Shown here in pieces: positions 46,961-57,236 of a stretch of DNA of 64,000 nucleotides (its first letter is position 1; each line of letters opens with the position of its first letter). The stretch comes from Halobacillus karajensis (GTDB lineage Bacteria > Bacillota > Bacilli > Bacillales > Halobacillaceae). The translations under genes were made by a program, and so were the position numbers. The stretch is from NCBI RefSeq assembly GCF_900108515.1, contig NZ_FNWW01000002.1, positions 248,001 to 312,000 on the forward strand. The letters are read 5' to 3'. Under the pieces are notes generated by a model. That model worked only from the letters and a program-made list of their open reading frames with translations, had not been told where the DNA came from and made no database searches.

Positions 46961-47512
46961 TTGGTTAAAAAGCAAACGGTATGGTTATTGACGATGTTGA
47001 GTTTGTTGATTGTTTTGAGTGTTTACTACATGACTTCCCCTGATAATGGTGAAATGGCCTTTATTCAAGAAGATGAATGGGCCGAAATTACAGAAAAAGC
47101 AAAAGGAGAAGAAGGTGTTGAAGCGACAGGGGATGGGGCAGTTATCTCTCAAATTTCCACAGATGAACTTTTCTCTGCTATTCGTCTGGACATGAAGAAT
47201 CAGCGGGATCAAATGCAAGAACAATTATCAAATATTGTAGCGTCCAGTGATGTTACTACAGATGAAAAGAATGAAGCTTTAGAAAAAATGGAAACGATCA
47301 AAGCAAACCAGTCCAAAGAATCCATCATTGAAAATACAATTCGGGCAAGCGCTTCTTACGATGATGTTCTCGTAAGAGCTGAAGAGGATGTAGTCCACGT
47401 TACTGTAAAAGCGGACGAATTGTCTAAGACCGAAACCAATCAAATTATTCAAATGGTTTCCGATGAGTTTGGTGAAAAACGCGTACAGGTCCAATTCCAA
47501 CCAGCAGGCTGA
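46961..47512 (+). CDS. spoIIIAH: Stage III sporulation protein AH (SpoIIQ partner)
   Basis: Mother-cell membrane protein that zippers with forespore SpoIIQ to join the two membranes. 183 residues: one N-terminal membrane helix (about 8-25), an extended linker and a YscJ/FliF-like ring domain (about 95-183). TTG start after AAGGAGGGG. SpoIIQ is not in this window. Shorter than the 218 residues of B. subtilis, mainly in the linker. Confidence 0.93.
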   Translation: MVKKQTVWLLTMLSLLIVLSVYYMTSPDNGEMAFIQEDEWAEITEKAKGEEGVEATGDGAVISQISTDELFSAIRLDMKNQRDQMQEQLSNIVASSDVTTDEKNEALEKMETIKANQSKESIIENTIRASASYDDVLVRAEEDVVHVTVKADELSKTETNQIIQMVSDEFGEKRVQVQFQPAG

Positions 47513-47514
47513 AG

Positions 47515-47553
47515 AAAAAATCTCCATCCCCTCAAGGGAATGGGGATTTTTTC
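47515..47553 (+). terminator. Terminator of the spoIIIA operon
   Basis: An imperfect stem (AAAATC-CCAT-CCC with GGG-ATGG-GATTTT) around TCAA, then a T-run. Confidence 0.8.
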
Positions 47554-47829
47554 GTTTGAATTCATGATGAGAAGATAAGCACAGCTAGTATGATAAAAGG
47601 TGCTTGGAGCAGTCCCTGGAAGCCTGAAGTGGGTAGGCTTAATGACAAAAGAGGCACCCATAAAGATTTTTTAGAGGCATTTTGATGTTTGGTGAAAATC
47701 ACTATCATTCTTTATATAAATAGCTTGTATTCATGGTAAGTTGCAGGGATGGGGTATTGTATAATAGAATATGAAGAGGTATTAGTACCAGTTTATAAAA
47801 AGTAATTTTACATAAAAGGGGTGCCATAT
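47554..47829 (+). promoter_or_regulatory. accBC promoter region with a FapR-like half site
   Basis: A -10 TATAAT is at 47760-47765 with a poor -35. TTAGTACCAGTTTATAA at 47782-47798 matches the FapR operator TTAGTACCTGATACTAA at 12 of 17 positions, with the first half site perfect. It lies just after the expected transcription start, where FapR sites act. No gene is seen between the spoIIIA terminator and here. Confidence 0.45.
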
Positions 47830-48342
47830 ATGTTGAAGGTACAAGAAATCAGAGAAATCATTAAGTTGATTGATCAATCCAATATTGATGAATTTTCTTA
47901 TGAAACGAACGGAACGAAAGTGCAAATGAAAAAGCAGCAAGGTGAAGTTATGACAACGCCAAGTGTGGTTCAACAACCAGCTGTACAAGCTCAGCCAGAA
48001 CCTGCACCAAAACAAGAAGTCGTAAAAGAAGCACCGAAAAAGGAAGTGAAAGAAGAGCCTGTTAAAGAGGAAGCACCTAAAACACAGGGGGGGACGGATT
48101 TTGATGCTGAAGTCAAATCCCCGATGGTAGGAACTTTCTACCAATCTCCATCTCCGGATCAGGAGGCCTATGTAAAAGTAGGGGATCAAGTTAAGGAAGA
48201 CTCTGTAGTATGTATCGTAGAAGCGATGAAATTATTTAACGAGATTGAAGCGGAAGTATCAGGAGAAATTGTTGAAATTCTCGTTAAAGACGGTGAATTA
48301 GTGGAATATGGACAGCCGTTGTTCCGCGTAAAGTCTAAGTAA
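47830..48342 (+). CDS. accB: Biotin carboxyl carrier protein of acetyl-CoA carboxylase
   Basis: Carries the carboxybiotin in the first step of fatty acid synthesis. 170 residues: a helical N-terminal domain, a Pro/Glu/Lys/Gln linker (about 50-90), and a biotinyl domain with the biotinylated Lys134 in [13 protein letters not shown] 47830 after AAAAGGGGTG. Operon with accC and yqhY. Confidence 0.95.
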   Translation: MLKVQEIREIIKLIDQSNIDEFSYETNGTKVQMKKQQGEVMTTPSVVQQPAVQAQPEPAPKQEVVKEAPKKEVKEEPVKEEAPKTQGGTDFDAEVKSPMVGTFYQSPSPDQEAYVKVGDQVKEDSVVCIVEAMKLFNEIEAEVSGEIVEILVKDGELVEYGQPLFRVKSK

Positions 48343-48358
48343 ACGGGGGTTTGAGACG

Positions 48359-49717
48359 TTGATTAAAAAAGTTCTTATTGCAAACCGAGGGGAAATTGCT
48401 GTCCGGATCATCCGTGCCTGTAAGGAGATGGGAATTGAGACGGTTGCCATTTACTCTGAAGCAGATAAAGAAGCCCTGCATGTACAAATTGCAGATGAAG
48501 CGTATTGTGTGGGTCCGACGCTGAGTAAAGACAGTTATTTAAACTATACCAACATTATGAGTTTAGCTACGCTAACACAAACGGATGCCATACATCCAGG
48601 CTATGGATTCCTCTCAGAAAATGCTGAATTCGCTGAGATGTGTGAAGAATGCAACATTACTTTTATCGGACCATCATCGTATGCCATTCAAAAGATGGGT
48701 ACAAAAGATGTAGCTCGTGAAACGATGAAAGAAGCGGGTGTTCCTGTTGTGCCTGGTTCAGCAGGAATTATCAAAGATGAAGAAGAAGGTTTGAAGGTTG
48801 CTGAGGAAATCGGTTATCCGGTGATCATAAAAGCAACAGCTGGTGGAGGCGGAAAAGGAATCCGAGTAGCCCGTGATGAAGAAGACTTAAAAAAAGGCAT
48901 CCGTATGACTCAGCAGGAAGCAGAAACCGCATTTGGAAATCCTGGAGTCTACATCGAAAAATTCATCGAAGACTTCAGGCATGTGGAAATTCAAGTACTT
49001 GCCGATAACCACGGAAATGCCGTACACCTTGGTGAAAGAGATTGTACAATTCAGCGCCGATTACAAAAGTTAATCGAAGAAACTCCTTCTCCTGCAATAT
49101 CAGAAGAGATGCGTGCTAAAATGGGAGAGGCAGCAGTCAAAGCCGCCCTTGCTGTGAATTATTCAGGGGCAGGTACTGTAGAGTTCATTTATGATAAGGA
49201 AGACGATTCTTTCTATTTTATGGAGATGAATACGAGGATTCAAGTCGAACATCCGGTTACAGAAATGGTGACAGGTGTAGACTTGATCAAGGAAATGTTA
49301 TGGATCGCGAATAATGAAACGCTTTCGTTTAAACAAGAGGATATTAAGTTTGAAGGATGGTCCATTGAGTGCAGAATCAATGCTGAAAATCCACACAAGA
49401 ACTTTATGCCATCAGCTGGAAGAATTGATATGTATTTACCACCAGGTGGTTTAGGAGTACGTGTGGATTCTGCTGCTTACCCAGGGTACATGATCCCGCC
49501 TTATTACGATTCAATGGTTGCAAAACTGATCACATACGGACGTGACAGGGATGAAGCGATTCGTAGAATGAAGCGTGCTCTGGATGAGTTCGTAGTAGAA
49601 GGTGTCCACACTACGATCCCATTCCATCAACGTATGATGGAGCATGAAGTTTTTGTCGGCGGAGATTTTAATACTAAGTTTCTTGAGAAATATACTATAA
49701 TGAAAGATGAATCTTAA
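48359..49717 (+). CDS. accC: Biotin carboxylase subunit of acetyl-CoA carboxylase
   Basis: ATP-dependent carboxylation of biotin on AccB. 452 residues with an ATP-grasp fold: GGGGKGIR glycine loop, biotin/bicarbonate motifs HVEIQVLAD and [18 protein letters not shown] start 16 bases after accB, with a GGGGG ribosome site. Confidence 0.96.
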   Translation: MIKKVLIANRGEIAVRIIRACKEMGIETVAIYSEADKEALHVQIADEAYCVGPTLSKDSYLNYTNIMSLATLTQTDAIHPGYGFLSENAEFAEMCEECNITFIGPSSYAIQKMGTKDVARETMKEAGVPVVPGSAGIIKDEEEGLKVAEEIGYPVIIKATAGGGGKGIRVARDEEDLKKGIRMTQQEAETAFGNPGVYIEKFIEDFRHVEIQVLADNHGNAVHLGERDCTIQRRLQKLIEETPSPAISEEMRAKMGEAAVKAALAVNYSGAGTVEFIYDKEDDSFYFMEMNTRIQVEHPVTEMVTGVDLIKEMLWIANNETLSFKQEDIKFEGWSIECRINAENPHKNFMPSAGRIDMYLPPGGLGVRVDSAAYPGYMIPPYYDSMVAKLITYGRDRDEAIRRMKRALDEFVVEGVHTTIPFHQRMMEHEVFVGGDFNTKFLEKYTIMKDES

Positions 49718-49731
49718 AAGGAGTGATCATT

Positions 49732-50136
49732 GTGAGTGATAAGCAATTGTTGAATGTGACAGATGGGTCAACATTAGGTAACATCGAGATTGCTCCTGAA
49801 GTCATTGAAGTGATCGCTGGAATTGCCGTTTCTGAGGTGGCGGGTGTTGCTGCCATGCGAGGGAATTTTGCATCGGGTGTTGCAGAGCGTCTGGGCAAGA
49901 AGAACCACGGGAAAGGTGTTAAGGTGGAACTCACGGAAGATGGCATATTAATTGATGCTTTTGTTGTCATGGATTATGGAATTTCTATTCCGGACACGGC
50001 TCAAAAAATTCAAGACAATACAAGGCAGGCGCTGAAAAATATGACTGCGCTTGAGATTAATGAAATTAATGTCCACATTGTTGGTGTTCAAATGGAAGCT
50101 GCAAAAGAGGATGAAGTAGAAACAGAAGAATATTAA
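49732..50136 (+). CDS. yqhY: Asp23/Gls24 family protein YqhY
   Basis: 134 residues of the Asp23 alkaline-shock family; acidic, soluble. Genetic work in B. subtilis links YqhY to control of acetyl-CoA carboxylase activity, in line with its place after accBC. GTG 49732 follows AAAGGAG at 9 bases. A terminator follows. Confidence 0.92.
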   Translation: MSDKQLLNVTDGSTLGNIEIAPEVIEVIAGIAVSEVAGVAAMRGNFASGVAERLGKKNHGKGVKVELTEDGILIDAFVVMDYGISIPDTAQKIQDNTRQALKNMTALEINEINVHIVGVQMEAAKEDEVETEEY

Positions 50137-50140
50137 GAGT

Positions 50141-50177
50141 AATCAGAAAGGGCACTCCCTTTCTGATTTTTCTTTTT
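50141..50177 (+). terminator. Terminator of accB-accC-yqhY
   Basis: A 12-bp stem (50141-50152 with 50157-50168), loop CACT, then TTTTCTTTTTT. Confidence 0.88.
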
Positions 50178-50293
50178 TACGAAAGAGTGATTCGAAGTGA
50201 GTCATAAAATATTAACCGTTACTTGATTACAATGGCTTTTATTCAGTTAAAATGTTATTATTCTAACGGATATTACCTTAAAGGAGAATGAAG

Positions 50294-50671
50294 ATGAAAC
50301 GACGCACAGCACGGGAAAAAGCCTTCCAAGCGCTTTTTCAAACGGTTACGAGTGAAATCGATACCGATGAGGCGATCGCACACGTAGTCGATGGTCAGGA
50401 AGTGGATGATTTTTTAAACGATTTAGTACATGGAGTTATGCAAAATCGAGAGGAGTTGGATAAATGGATCTCTGACAACCTCGATAACTGGACACTTCCG
50501 CGATTAGCAAAAGTAGAGAAGACAGTCTTGAGAATGGCCGCTTATGAAATGAAATATAAGGAGGATGTACCTCCCCAAGTAGCGATTAATGAGGCGATCG
50601 AACTTGCAAAAATATTTGGTGAAGAGGATTCAGGGAAATTCGTAAACGGTGTTTTATCTAAAATGGTCTAA
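50294..50671 (+). CDS. nusB: Transcription antitermination factor NusB
   Basis: Binds boxA RNA with S10 and prevents premature termination in rRNA operons. 125 residues, all helical. [16 protein letters not shown] at the N-terminus and [10 protein letters not shown] at the end match the family. ATG 50294, 7 bases after AAGGAG, is preferred over ATG 50288. First gene of nusB-folD-xseA-xseB-ispA. Confidence 0.94.
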   Translation: MKRRTAREKAFQALFQTVTSEIDTDEAIAHVVDGQEVDDFLNDLVHGVMQNREELDKWISDNLDNWTLPRLAKVEKTVLRMAAYEMKYKEDVPPQVAINEAIELAKIFGEEDSGKFVNGVLSKMV

Positions 50672-50693
50672 ATCATTTAGGGGGAATGGAAAA

Positions 50694-51548
50694 ATGTCAG
50701 CAGAAGTAATTTATGGAAAGCAATTAGCAGAAGATCTTCGACAAGAAATGAAAGAGGAAATAAGTGCACTCCATGAGAAGGACATCCGCCCAAAATTAGT
50801 AGTCGTCATTATTGGTGAGGACCCAGCGTCAATGTCTTATGTGAAAGGTAAACAAAGGGCATCAGAAAAGATCGGTATGGATTCGGATCTGATTGAGTTA
50901 CCGGTGAGTACTTCTGAAGAAGAACTCCTGACGTTGATTGAACGCTTGAATGAAGACGATACGGTTCATGGAATCCTAGTTCAATTGCCTGTTCCGGACC
51001 ACATATCTGATCAAAAAATCATTGAGGCCATTGATCCGAAAAAGGATGTAGATGGATTTCACCCTGCAAATGTCGGTAAGATGCTAACAGGGCAGGACAC
51101 TTTTTTTCCATGCACCCCTTATGGAATCCTTGTCATGCTCAAGCGTGCCGATATTAAACTTGAGGGTAAGCATGTAGTCATTATTGGAAGAAGTAATTTG
51201 GTCGGAAAGCCTGTAGGGCAGCTGCTTCTTAATGAAAATGCAACAGTTACACATTGTCATTCTCGAACCAGAGATATTCAAGCACACACAAAACAAGCAG
51301 ATATTTTAATTGTGGCTGCTGGGAAACCCTCTTTAATTTCAGGCGAAGACATTAAAGAAGGAGCGGTCGTCATTGATGTAGGGGTCAATCGTGTGGATGG
51401 TAAACTGACAGGTGATGTTGATTTTGAATCTGCTAAAGAAGTGGCTTCCCATATTACACCCGTCCCTAAAGGGGTAGGACCAATGACAATTACAATGCTT
51501 CTCCATAATACGATTAAAGCTGCCAAGCGTATTCATCATCATGAATAA
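50694..51548 (+). CDS. folD: Methylene-THF dehydrogenase/cyclohydrolase
   Basis: Bifunctional enzyme that interconverts 5,10-methylene-THF and 10-formyl-THF with NADP. 284 residues with the catalytic Tyr-Lys in SYVKGKQ, PCTPYGI, the dinucleotide motif IIGRSNLVGKP, and GVGPMTITML near the end. ATG 50694 after GGGGGAATGG. Confidence 0.95.
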   Translation: MSAEVIYGKQLAEDLRQEMKEEISALHEKDIRPKLVVVIIGEDPASMSYVKGKQRASEKIGMDSDLIELPVSTSEEELLTLIERLNEDDTVHGILVQLPVPDHISDQKIIEAIDPKKDVDGFHPANVGKMLTGQDTFFPCTPYGILVMLKRADIKLEGKHVVIIGRSNLVGKPVGQLLLNENATVTHCHSRTRDIQAHTKQADILIVAAGKPSLISGEDIKEGAVVIDVGVNRVDGKLTGDVDFESAKEVASHITPVPKGVGPMTITMLLHNTIKAAKRIHHHE

Positions 51549-51560
51549 GGAGTGTTTGGT

Positions 51561-52931
51561 ATGCACGATCAGTATTTAACCGTTACAGCTTTGACCAAAT
51601 ACATTAAACGGAAACTTTCAGGAGATCCGCATTTAAAAACAGTTTGGATGCGTGGAGAAATTTCAAACTTCAAGCATCATAGCAGAGGCCATATGTATCT
51701 CTCGTTGAAAGATGAACAAGCAAGGATTCAGGCTGTGATGTTTGCAGGAAATAACCGCACATTGAAGTTTTTTCCAGAGAATGGAATGAATGTTCTCGTC
51801 AAGGGCGAAATCAATGTTTATGAACCAATGGGGCAATACCAGCTGTACATTAAAGAGATGCAGCCTGATGGAATCGGGGCTCTTTATTTTGCCTTTGAAC
51901 AGTTGAAAGAAAAATTGGAAAAAGAAGGCCTGTTCGCTCTAGAACGAAAAAAAAATCTCCCTACATATCCGAAGCATATAGGTGTGATTACCTCACCGAC
52001 TGGGGCAGCAGTTCGTGATATCATCACGACAATTAATAGGAGGTATCCGATTGTCCCGGTTACAGTTCTTCCTGTTCTTGTGCAAGGAGAACGTGCTTCA
52101 TCCTCTATCGTAAATGCAATACAATATGCAAATAAACACATGGATATTGATGTATTAATTGTTGGTCGTGGCGGAGGCTCCATTGAAGATTTGTGGGGAT
52201 TTAATGAGGAAATAGTAGCTAGAGCTATTGCGGATTCCGAAATCCCGGTTATTTCTGCTGTAGGTCATGAGACGGATACAACGATCAGTGACTTTGCAGC
52301 AGATCTCAGAGCGGCAACACCTACGGGAGCTGCTGAGCTTGCCGTTCCATCTATTGTTGAACTGCGTGAGCAAGTGAAAACTCTAAGGGACCGTCTTGAA
52401 CGAGTGATGTCTGTCCAGGAAACAGAGGCCAAACAAAAATTAGAGCGTTTGAAAAAATCCTACGCATTTAAGTACCCTGAACAGTTGATGAGGCAAAAGG
52501 AGCAAGACCTCGATAGAGTGCTGGAGCGATTGACGAGAGAGATGAGACAGGTCCACAAAAATTGTCACGAACAATGGGTCCATGTAGGACGGCGGTTACG
52601 TCAACAGGGCCCTGAAATGAAGATGGCTGAAGGTGTACAGGCATTGGATCGCCAGACGAGGCAATTGCATAACCGGTTCCATATGCTTTTACAACAAAAA
52701 AAGGAACGTTTTCATACCAACATTGATAAACTGACTTTAGTCAATCCATTGGATATTATGAAACGAGGGTTTGCCATTCCCTTTAATGAAAAGGGGAATG
52801 TCATCAAAAGCACTGTACATGTATCTGCTGGCGAGCCCCTTTCCTTGAAGGTACAGGACGGAAGAGTTGAATGCCGGGTGACGGATGTGAAGGAGGATGA
52901 AAATGGCAGAGAAGCAGGAAGTCAGCTTTGA
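51561..52931 (+). CDS. xseA: Exodeoxyribonuclease VII large subunit
   Basis: Catalytic subunit of a single-strand DNA exonuclease. 456 residues: N-terminal OB fold ([19 protein letters not shown]), a catalytic domain with [32 protein letters not shown] and [14 protein letters not shown], then long coiled coils (about 290-400) that hold XseB. ATG 51561 after AAGGAG. It overlaps xseB by 29 bases. Confidence 0.95.
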   Translation: MHDQYLTVTALTKYIKRKLSGDPHLKTVWMRGEISNFKHHSRGHMYLSLKDEQARIQAVMFAGNNRTLKFFPENGMNVLVKGEINVYEPMGQYQLYIKEMQPDGIGALYFAFEQLKEKLEKEGLFALERKKNLPTYPKHIGVITSPTGAAVRDIITTINRRYPIVPVTVLPVLVQGERASSSIVNAIQYANKHMDIDVLIVGRGGGSIEDLWGFNEEIVARAIADSEIPVISAVGHETDTTISDFAADLRAATPTGAAELAVPSIVELREQVKTLRDRLERVMSVQETEAKQKLERLKKSYAFKYPEQLMRQKEQDLDRVLERLTREMRQVHKNCHEQWVHVGRRLRQQGPEMKMAEGVQALDRQTRQLHNRFHMLLQQKKERFHTNIDKLTLVNPLDIMKRGFAIPFNEKGNVIKSTVHVSAGEPLSLKVQDGRVECRVTDVKEDENGREAGSQL

Positions 52932-53136
52932 AGAAGCAATGAAGCAATTGGAAGAGATCGTAGAGAAATTAGAGACAGGGGAAGTTCCTCTTGAAAAAGC
53001 GATCCAGTATTATCAAGAAGGGATGAAACTTTCCAAATTATGCAGTGAAAAGCTTGGGAATGTTGAAAGCCAGATGCAACAGATTATGAACGAACACGGG
53101 GAATTCGAACCGTTTTCTGTTCAGGAGGAAGAATAG
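52903..53136 (+). CDS. xseB: Exodeoxyribonuclease VII small subunit
   Basis: Small helical partner of XseA. 77 residues with [17 protein letters not shown] and the helix that packs on the XseA coils. ATG 52903 after AAGGAGG, inside the end of xseA. Confidence 0.94.
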   Translation: MAEKQEVSFEEAMKQLEEIVEKLETGEVPLEKAIQYYQEGMKLSKLCSEKLGNVESQMQQIMNEHGEFEPFSVQEEE

Positions 53137-53139
53137 ACG

Positions 53140-54018
53140 GTGCAATTAACGGAATATTTAAAAGAAAAAAAGCAGTTGATTAATCAGCAATTGGAACTCT
53201 ATGTGCGAGACTATTCTGTCCCCGGCAGGCTCCAGGATTCCATTCTGCATTCCGTTCATGCAGGAGGAAAAAGGTTAAGACCCATTTTGCTATTAGCAAC
53301 AGCACAAGCGTTTGAGGTTCAAGAAGAGAAAGTACTTGGTGTTGCCTCAGCTCTTGAAATGGTTCATACCTATTCGCTTATTCATGATGACCTTCCTGCC
53401 ATGGACAATGATGACTTGAGAAGAGGGAAACCTACCAATCATAAACGTTTTGATGAAGCAACAGCTATCCTTGCCGGGGATGCTTTATTGACATTGAGTA
53501 TGCAAGTAATTGCAGAAGATCCCCATCTTAGTGATAGTGAGCGTATTTACCTCATTCAAGAATTGTCAAAAGCTAGTGGAGCAAAAGGAATGGTCGAAGG
53601 TCAAATGCAGGATATGCTGAGTGAAAATGTAGAGGTATCATTAGAGAAGCTTGAGAACATCCACAAAAATAAAACTGGTCAATTGCTTAAATTTTCCATC
53701 TTGACTGGAGCCTATTTAGGTGGTGTAACCGATAAGGTTCTAACAGAAATGATCAAGATGGCTGAGGCTCTAGGCCTTATTTTTCAAATTCAAGATGATA
53801 TATTGGATATTACAGGCGATGCGTCGGTCATTGGTAAACCGACAGGGAGTGATGAGGGGAATCATAAAAGCACATACCCTCAGCTGTTAGGGCTGGAAGG
53901 CGCTATAGATCAAAAAGAGAAGTATGTCCAAAGGGCATTAGAGAATTTGAAGAATGCAAATATAGAAGGTTCGACCCTCTCTCAGCTCATTCAATATCTC
54001 AGTATCCGAGATCATTGA
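53140..54018 (+). CDS. ispA: Farnesyl/geranyl diphosphate synthase
   Basis: Prenyl transferase that condenses isopentenyl and allylic diphosphates for quinones, undecaprenyl carrier and others. 292 residues. The first aspartate-rich motif is DDLPAMDNDD (from about residue 83), the second is DDILD, and GGKRLRP binds diphosphate. GTG start 3 bases after xseB, with GGAGGAAG. With dxs downstream it brackets the OLE RNA. Confidence 0.95.
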   Translation: MQLTEYLKEKKQLINQQLELYVRDYSVPGRLQDSILHSVHAGGKRLRPILLLATAQAFEVQEEKVLGVASALEMVHTYSLIHDDLPAMDNDDLRRGKPTNHKRFDEATAILAGDALLTLSMQVIAEDPHLSDSERIYLIQELSKASGAKGMVEGQMQDMLSENVEVSLEKLENIHKNKTGQLLKFSILTGAYLGGVTDKVLTEMIKMAEALGLIFQIQDDILDITGDASVIGKPTGSDEGNHKSTYPQLLGLEGAIDQKEKYVQRALENLKNANIEGSTLSQLIQYLSIRDH

Positions 54019-54032
54019 GGAAAGTATTTCAA

Positions 54033-54061
54033 TTGAGACATATGACAAAATGTGATATATT
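54033..54061 (+). promoter_or_regulatory. Promoter of OLE RNA
   Basis: TTGAGA 54033-54038, a 17-base spacer and TATATT 54056-54061 preceded by TGA (extended -10). It points to an RNA start near 54068. Confidence 0.6.
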
Positions 54062-54067
54062 ATGATT

Positions 54068-54660
54068 ATAAAAGGAATGGTGCAGTATTCTAGTCGGCCC
54101 TCCGTTCCTGAAGGCGGGCCTAAAAATCCGCCGAAGGGCACATCGATGAAGTTCCTTGTGTTGGCTTGAGGCGCCCAGCCTTGGGTCAATGCTGGGAGTT
54201 AAGGTCGCAGGGCGATCCACAAAGGCATGTGGGCGTTGACCCTGCTTCCGCGGAGGCCCATTATTGTAACAGCTTCTGAGCCAGATGCTGTTATGAAATG
54301 GGGTATGAACCTGCAGCATATGGAGTGAAATCTATATGCGCAGCGTAGCCTGCCTTGAGTGGTTTTTGAGGGGATTATAGTCATGAACATCACGCAGCTT
54401 CAGATGGCCACTGAGGTGCTGGTGTATAAGCTATATGAAATCATAACTGCAAAAGAGGCTAGGGAACGGCTAAAGGCTGTCGGGGAAATCCCCTAGACTG
54501 TTCTTTGGACATGATTCAGGAATTATAGTGCGGACTAAGTGGCAATCTAGTCCAGTTTCCGGAGACGGAGCTGAGTCGAGTTTAAAGGGGAACCGCCAGA
54601 ATGGTGACATTCGGTACTCGATTGGGAAAACCTACTAGACCTAAGCCGCAATTTTTACTT
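54068..54660 (+). ncRNA. ole: OLE RNA (ornate large extremophilic RNA)
   Basis: About 590 bases without a supported open frame lie between ispA and a DUF21-like membrane gene, the context known for OLE RNA in B. halodurans. Many local helices are visible: 54113-54117/54128-54132, 54174-54179/54191-54196, 54208-54212/54240-54244, 54268-54273/54287-54292, 54482-54485/54490-54493, 54532-54537/54548-54553, 54574-54581/54616-54623, and 54599-54603/54608-54612 with a GTGA tetraloop. The GC content is higher than that of nearby genes. OLE RNA is membrane-bound through OapA and supports growth under cold, alcohol or Mg stress. The 3' end is approximate; no terminator is seen before oapA. Confidence 0.85.
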
Positions 54661-54721
54661 GAATCATGACCATTCCTTTCTATACATACGGTTTCTAAAT
54701 TTACTGATATAGAGGTTTGTA

Positions 54722-55321
54722 ATGGACAATAAATTAAAAAAATCTGTACAATTCAGTTTGAGTATCGCCGTTATCACATTCGTGTTAGCGGCTATTTTTT
54801 CAGTTATATCTTCCTCCGTCTTAAGCGGAGTTATATGGATCATCGGCCTCGTCATTGTATTCATTATCGTCTTTACAGGGGTCTTCTTTGATATGCTCGG
54901 GATTGCGGCAACGGCTGCGGAAGAAAAACCTTTCCACGCAATGGCCTCTGAAAAGGTCAGTGGTGCTAAAGAAGCGATTGCAATCGTCAGAAATGCGGAT
55001 CGATTCGCAAGTTTCTGTAATGACGTTATAGGGGATATATCTGGTATAATTAGTGGAACGGCCTCAGCTGTCGTTGTCATTCAGCTCGCCAATAATTTCG
55101 GCTATAGTGATGGTTCAACGGTTCAAATTGTTATTTCCGTCATTCTTACTAGTATTGTTGCTGCCCTTACTGTAGGCGGTAAAGCTCTCGGAAAATTCTT
55201 TGCTGTTCATAAGTCGACGGATATTATTTTTTTTGCTGCCAAAGCAATTGCATGGTTAGAAAAGAGACTGAAAGTAAGAATAGTAACAAGTGCATCGTCG
55301 TCCACTAAAAAATCAAGATAA
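54722..55321 (+). CDS. oapA: OLE-associated membrane protein OapA
   Basis: 199 residues with about four membrane helices (about 9-30, 32-55, 112-130, 138-158), a loop FFDMLGIAATAAEEKPFHAMASEKV and a basic tail RLKVRIVTSASSSTKKSR. The pattern agrees with the DUF21/CNNM transmembrane domain to which OapA belongs. In B. halodurans this protein binds OLE RNA directly and anchors it in the membrane. ATG follows AGAGGT. Directly downstream of OLE RNA and 18 bases before dxs. Confidence 0.87.
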   Translation: MDNKLKKSVQFSLSIAVITFVLAAIFSVISSSVLSGVIWIIGLVIVFIIVFTGVFFDMLGIAATAAEEKPFHAMASEKVSGAKEAIAIVRNADRFASFCNDVIGDISGIISGTASAVVVIQLANNFGYSDGSTVQIVISVILTSIVAALTVGGKALGKFFAVHKSTDIIFFAAKAIAWLEKRLKVRIVTSASSSTKKSR

Positions 55322-55339
55322 ATACAAGGGGGTCCTTTA

Positions 55340-57232
55340 ATGGATCTGTGTAAAATCAAAGACCCTTCGATTTTGAAGGAAATGAATATGAAGCAACTAG
55401 AACAACTGGCGGAAGAAACGAGGCAATTTCTCATTGAAAACTTATCTACGACAGGTGGGCATTTAGGTGCCAATCTTGGAGTTGTAGAATTAACACTTGC
55501 CTTGCATAAAGTTTATAAGAGTCCTGAAGATCGTTTTATTTGGGATGTAGGACACCAATCCTATATTCATAAAATTTTGACTGGTCGTGGCAGTCAGTTT
55601 GATACATTACGTCAATATAAGGGCTTATGCGGTTTTCCAAAACGTGATGAAAGTGAACATGACGTATGGGAAACCGGCCATAGCTCTACATCCTTATCTG
55701 CTGCTATGGGAATGGCCATTGCCAGGGACTTAAAGAATGAGAATCATTCCATCTTACCTATTATCGGTGATGGCGCTTTAACCGGTGGTATGGCACTTGA
55801 AGCATTGAATCACATCGGACACGAGAAGAAGAATGTAACGGTTATTCTCAATGATAATGAAATGTCGATTGCTAAGAATGTTGGTGCTCTTCATGGCGCT
55901 CTTGGGCGGATGAGAAGCGCAGGGAAATACCACCGTGTCAAAGATGATCTTGAATGGGTACTGAAAAAAATCCCTGCCGTGGGAGGAAGAATCGCCCAGG
56001 CTGCTGAACGGTTAAAAGACAGTATGAAGTATTTTGTTGTGCCGGGTATGTTTTTTGAAGAGCTTGGATTTACTTATTATGGTCCAGTGGACGGGCATGA
56101 TTTCAATGACTTAATTGAAAACTTGAACTATGCGAAAAAAACCGATGGGCCAGTTATTGTTCATGTGATGACTCAAAAAGGAAAAGGGTATCATCCGGCT
56201 GAAACAGATGTAAAAGATAAATGGCATGGAGTTGGCCCATATAAGATCGAATCCGGTGAAAAAATTAAACCTGTGGACGCGCCACCAGCATGGAGTTCTG
56301 TTATAAGTGAAGCTCTTCGTCAGGAAGCTCGGCAGGACTCAAGGATTGTGGCTGTAACGCCTGCTATGATTCTTGGCTCGAAATTAGAAAAGTTTGGAGA
56401 AGAGTTTCCAGACCGTTTATTTGATGTTGGAATTGCAGAACAACACGCGACGACTATGTCAGCAGGGCTTGCAACTCAGGGGATGAAACCATTCCTTGCC
56501 ATTTATTCCACTTTTCTACAACGGGGATATGATCAAGTGGTCCATGATGTAGCTAGACAAAAGCTTAATGTCATATTTGGCATTGATCGTGCCGGGCTTG
56601 TTGGCGCGGACGGTGAAACCCATCAGGGTGTATTTGACATTGCTTTTCTAAGGTCTATCCCAAACATGGTTATAACGATGCCTAAAGATGAAAATGAAGC
56701 TCAGCATCTTGTCCATACAGCAACAAAATATGATGATGGACCTTTTGCTATACGTTATCCACGTGGGAATGCAAAGGATGTTGCAACAGATGAACACACC
56801 CGCACTATACCTGTAGGCAGTTGGGAAGTCCTAAAAGAAGGTTCAGATGGTGTTATTTTAACGTTTGGTACCACTATAGATATGGCTTTAGAAGCAAGTG
56901 AAAAGATGGAAAAAGAAGGGCGTTCAATCAAAGTCGTCAATGCACGATATATTAAACCATTAGATGATGGAATGCTTCATGATCTTATGAAATCAAGAAT
57001 GCCAATTTTAACAGTAGAAGAAGCTGTATTGAAAGGCGGTTTTGGTTCAAGTATCTTGGAGTTTGCAGAAGAAAATGGGTATACTTCCCAATGGATCAAA
57101 CGTATTGGTGTTCCAGACCGATTTATTGAGCATGGCAGTGTACCAAAATTGTGGGAAGAAATTGGCTTAACACGAGAAAATATCGTCCAGCAAATGAAAC
57201 AATTGATTCCTAATAAACAGCAAAGGGCATAA
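55340..57232 (+). CDS. dxs: 1-deoxy-D-xylulose-5-phosphate synthase
   Basis: TPP-dependent first enzyme of the MEP isoprenoid pathway. 630 residues. [12 protein letters not shown] and the TPP motif [15 protein letters not shown] ... LNDNEMSI lie in the N-terminal half; the transketolase-like domain has [15 protein letters not shown], and the C-terminal domain is complete. ATG after AAGGGGG. It uses the same pathway as ispA upstream of OLE. Confidence 0.96.
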   Translation: MDLCKIKDPSILKEMNMKQLEQLAEETRQFLIENLSTTGGHLGANLGVVELTLALHKVYKSPEDRFIWDVGHQSYIHKILTGRGSQFDTLRQYKGLCGFPKRDESEHDVWETGHSSTSLSAAMGMAIARDLKNENHSILPIIGDGALTGGMALEALNHIGHEKKNVTVILNDNEMSIAKNVGALHGALGRMRSAGKYHRVKDDLEWVLKKIPAVGGRIAQAAERLKDSMKYFVVPGMFFEELGFTYYGPVDGHDFNDLIENLNYAKKTDGPVIVHVMTQKGKGYHPAETDVKDKWHGVGPYKIESGEKIKPVDAPPAWSSVISEALRQEARQDSRIVAVTPAMILGSKLEKFGEEFPDRLFDVGIAEQHATTMSAGLATQGMKPFLAIYSTFLQRGYDQVVHDVARQKLNVIFGIDRAGLVGADGETHQGVFDIAFLRSIPNMVITMPKDENEAQHLVHTATKYDDGPFAIRYPRGNAKDVATDEHTRTIPVGSWEVLKEGSDGVILTFGTTIDMALEASEKMEKEGRSIKVVNARYIKPLDDGMLHDLMKSRMPILTVEEAVLKGGFGSSILEFAEENGYTSQWIKRIGVPDRFIEHGSVPKLWEEIGLTRENIVQQMKQLIPNKQQRA

Positions 57233-57236
57233 AGTC

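Noticed and set aside
53938-54393. Minus-strand open frames of 64-96 codons
   Set aside because: They fall in OLE RNA and the end of ispA, have no ribosome sites and no protein-like composition.
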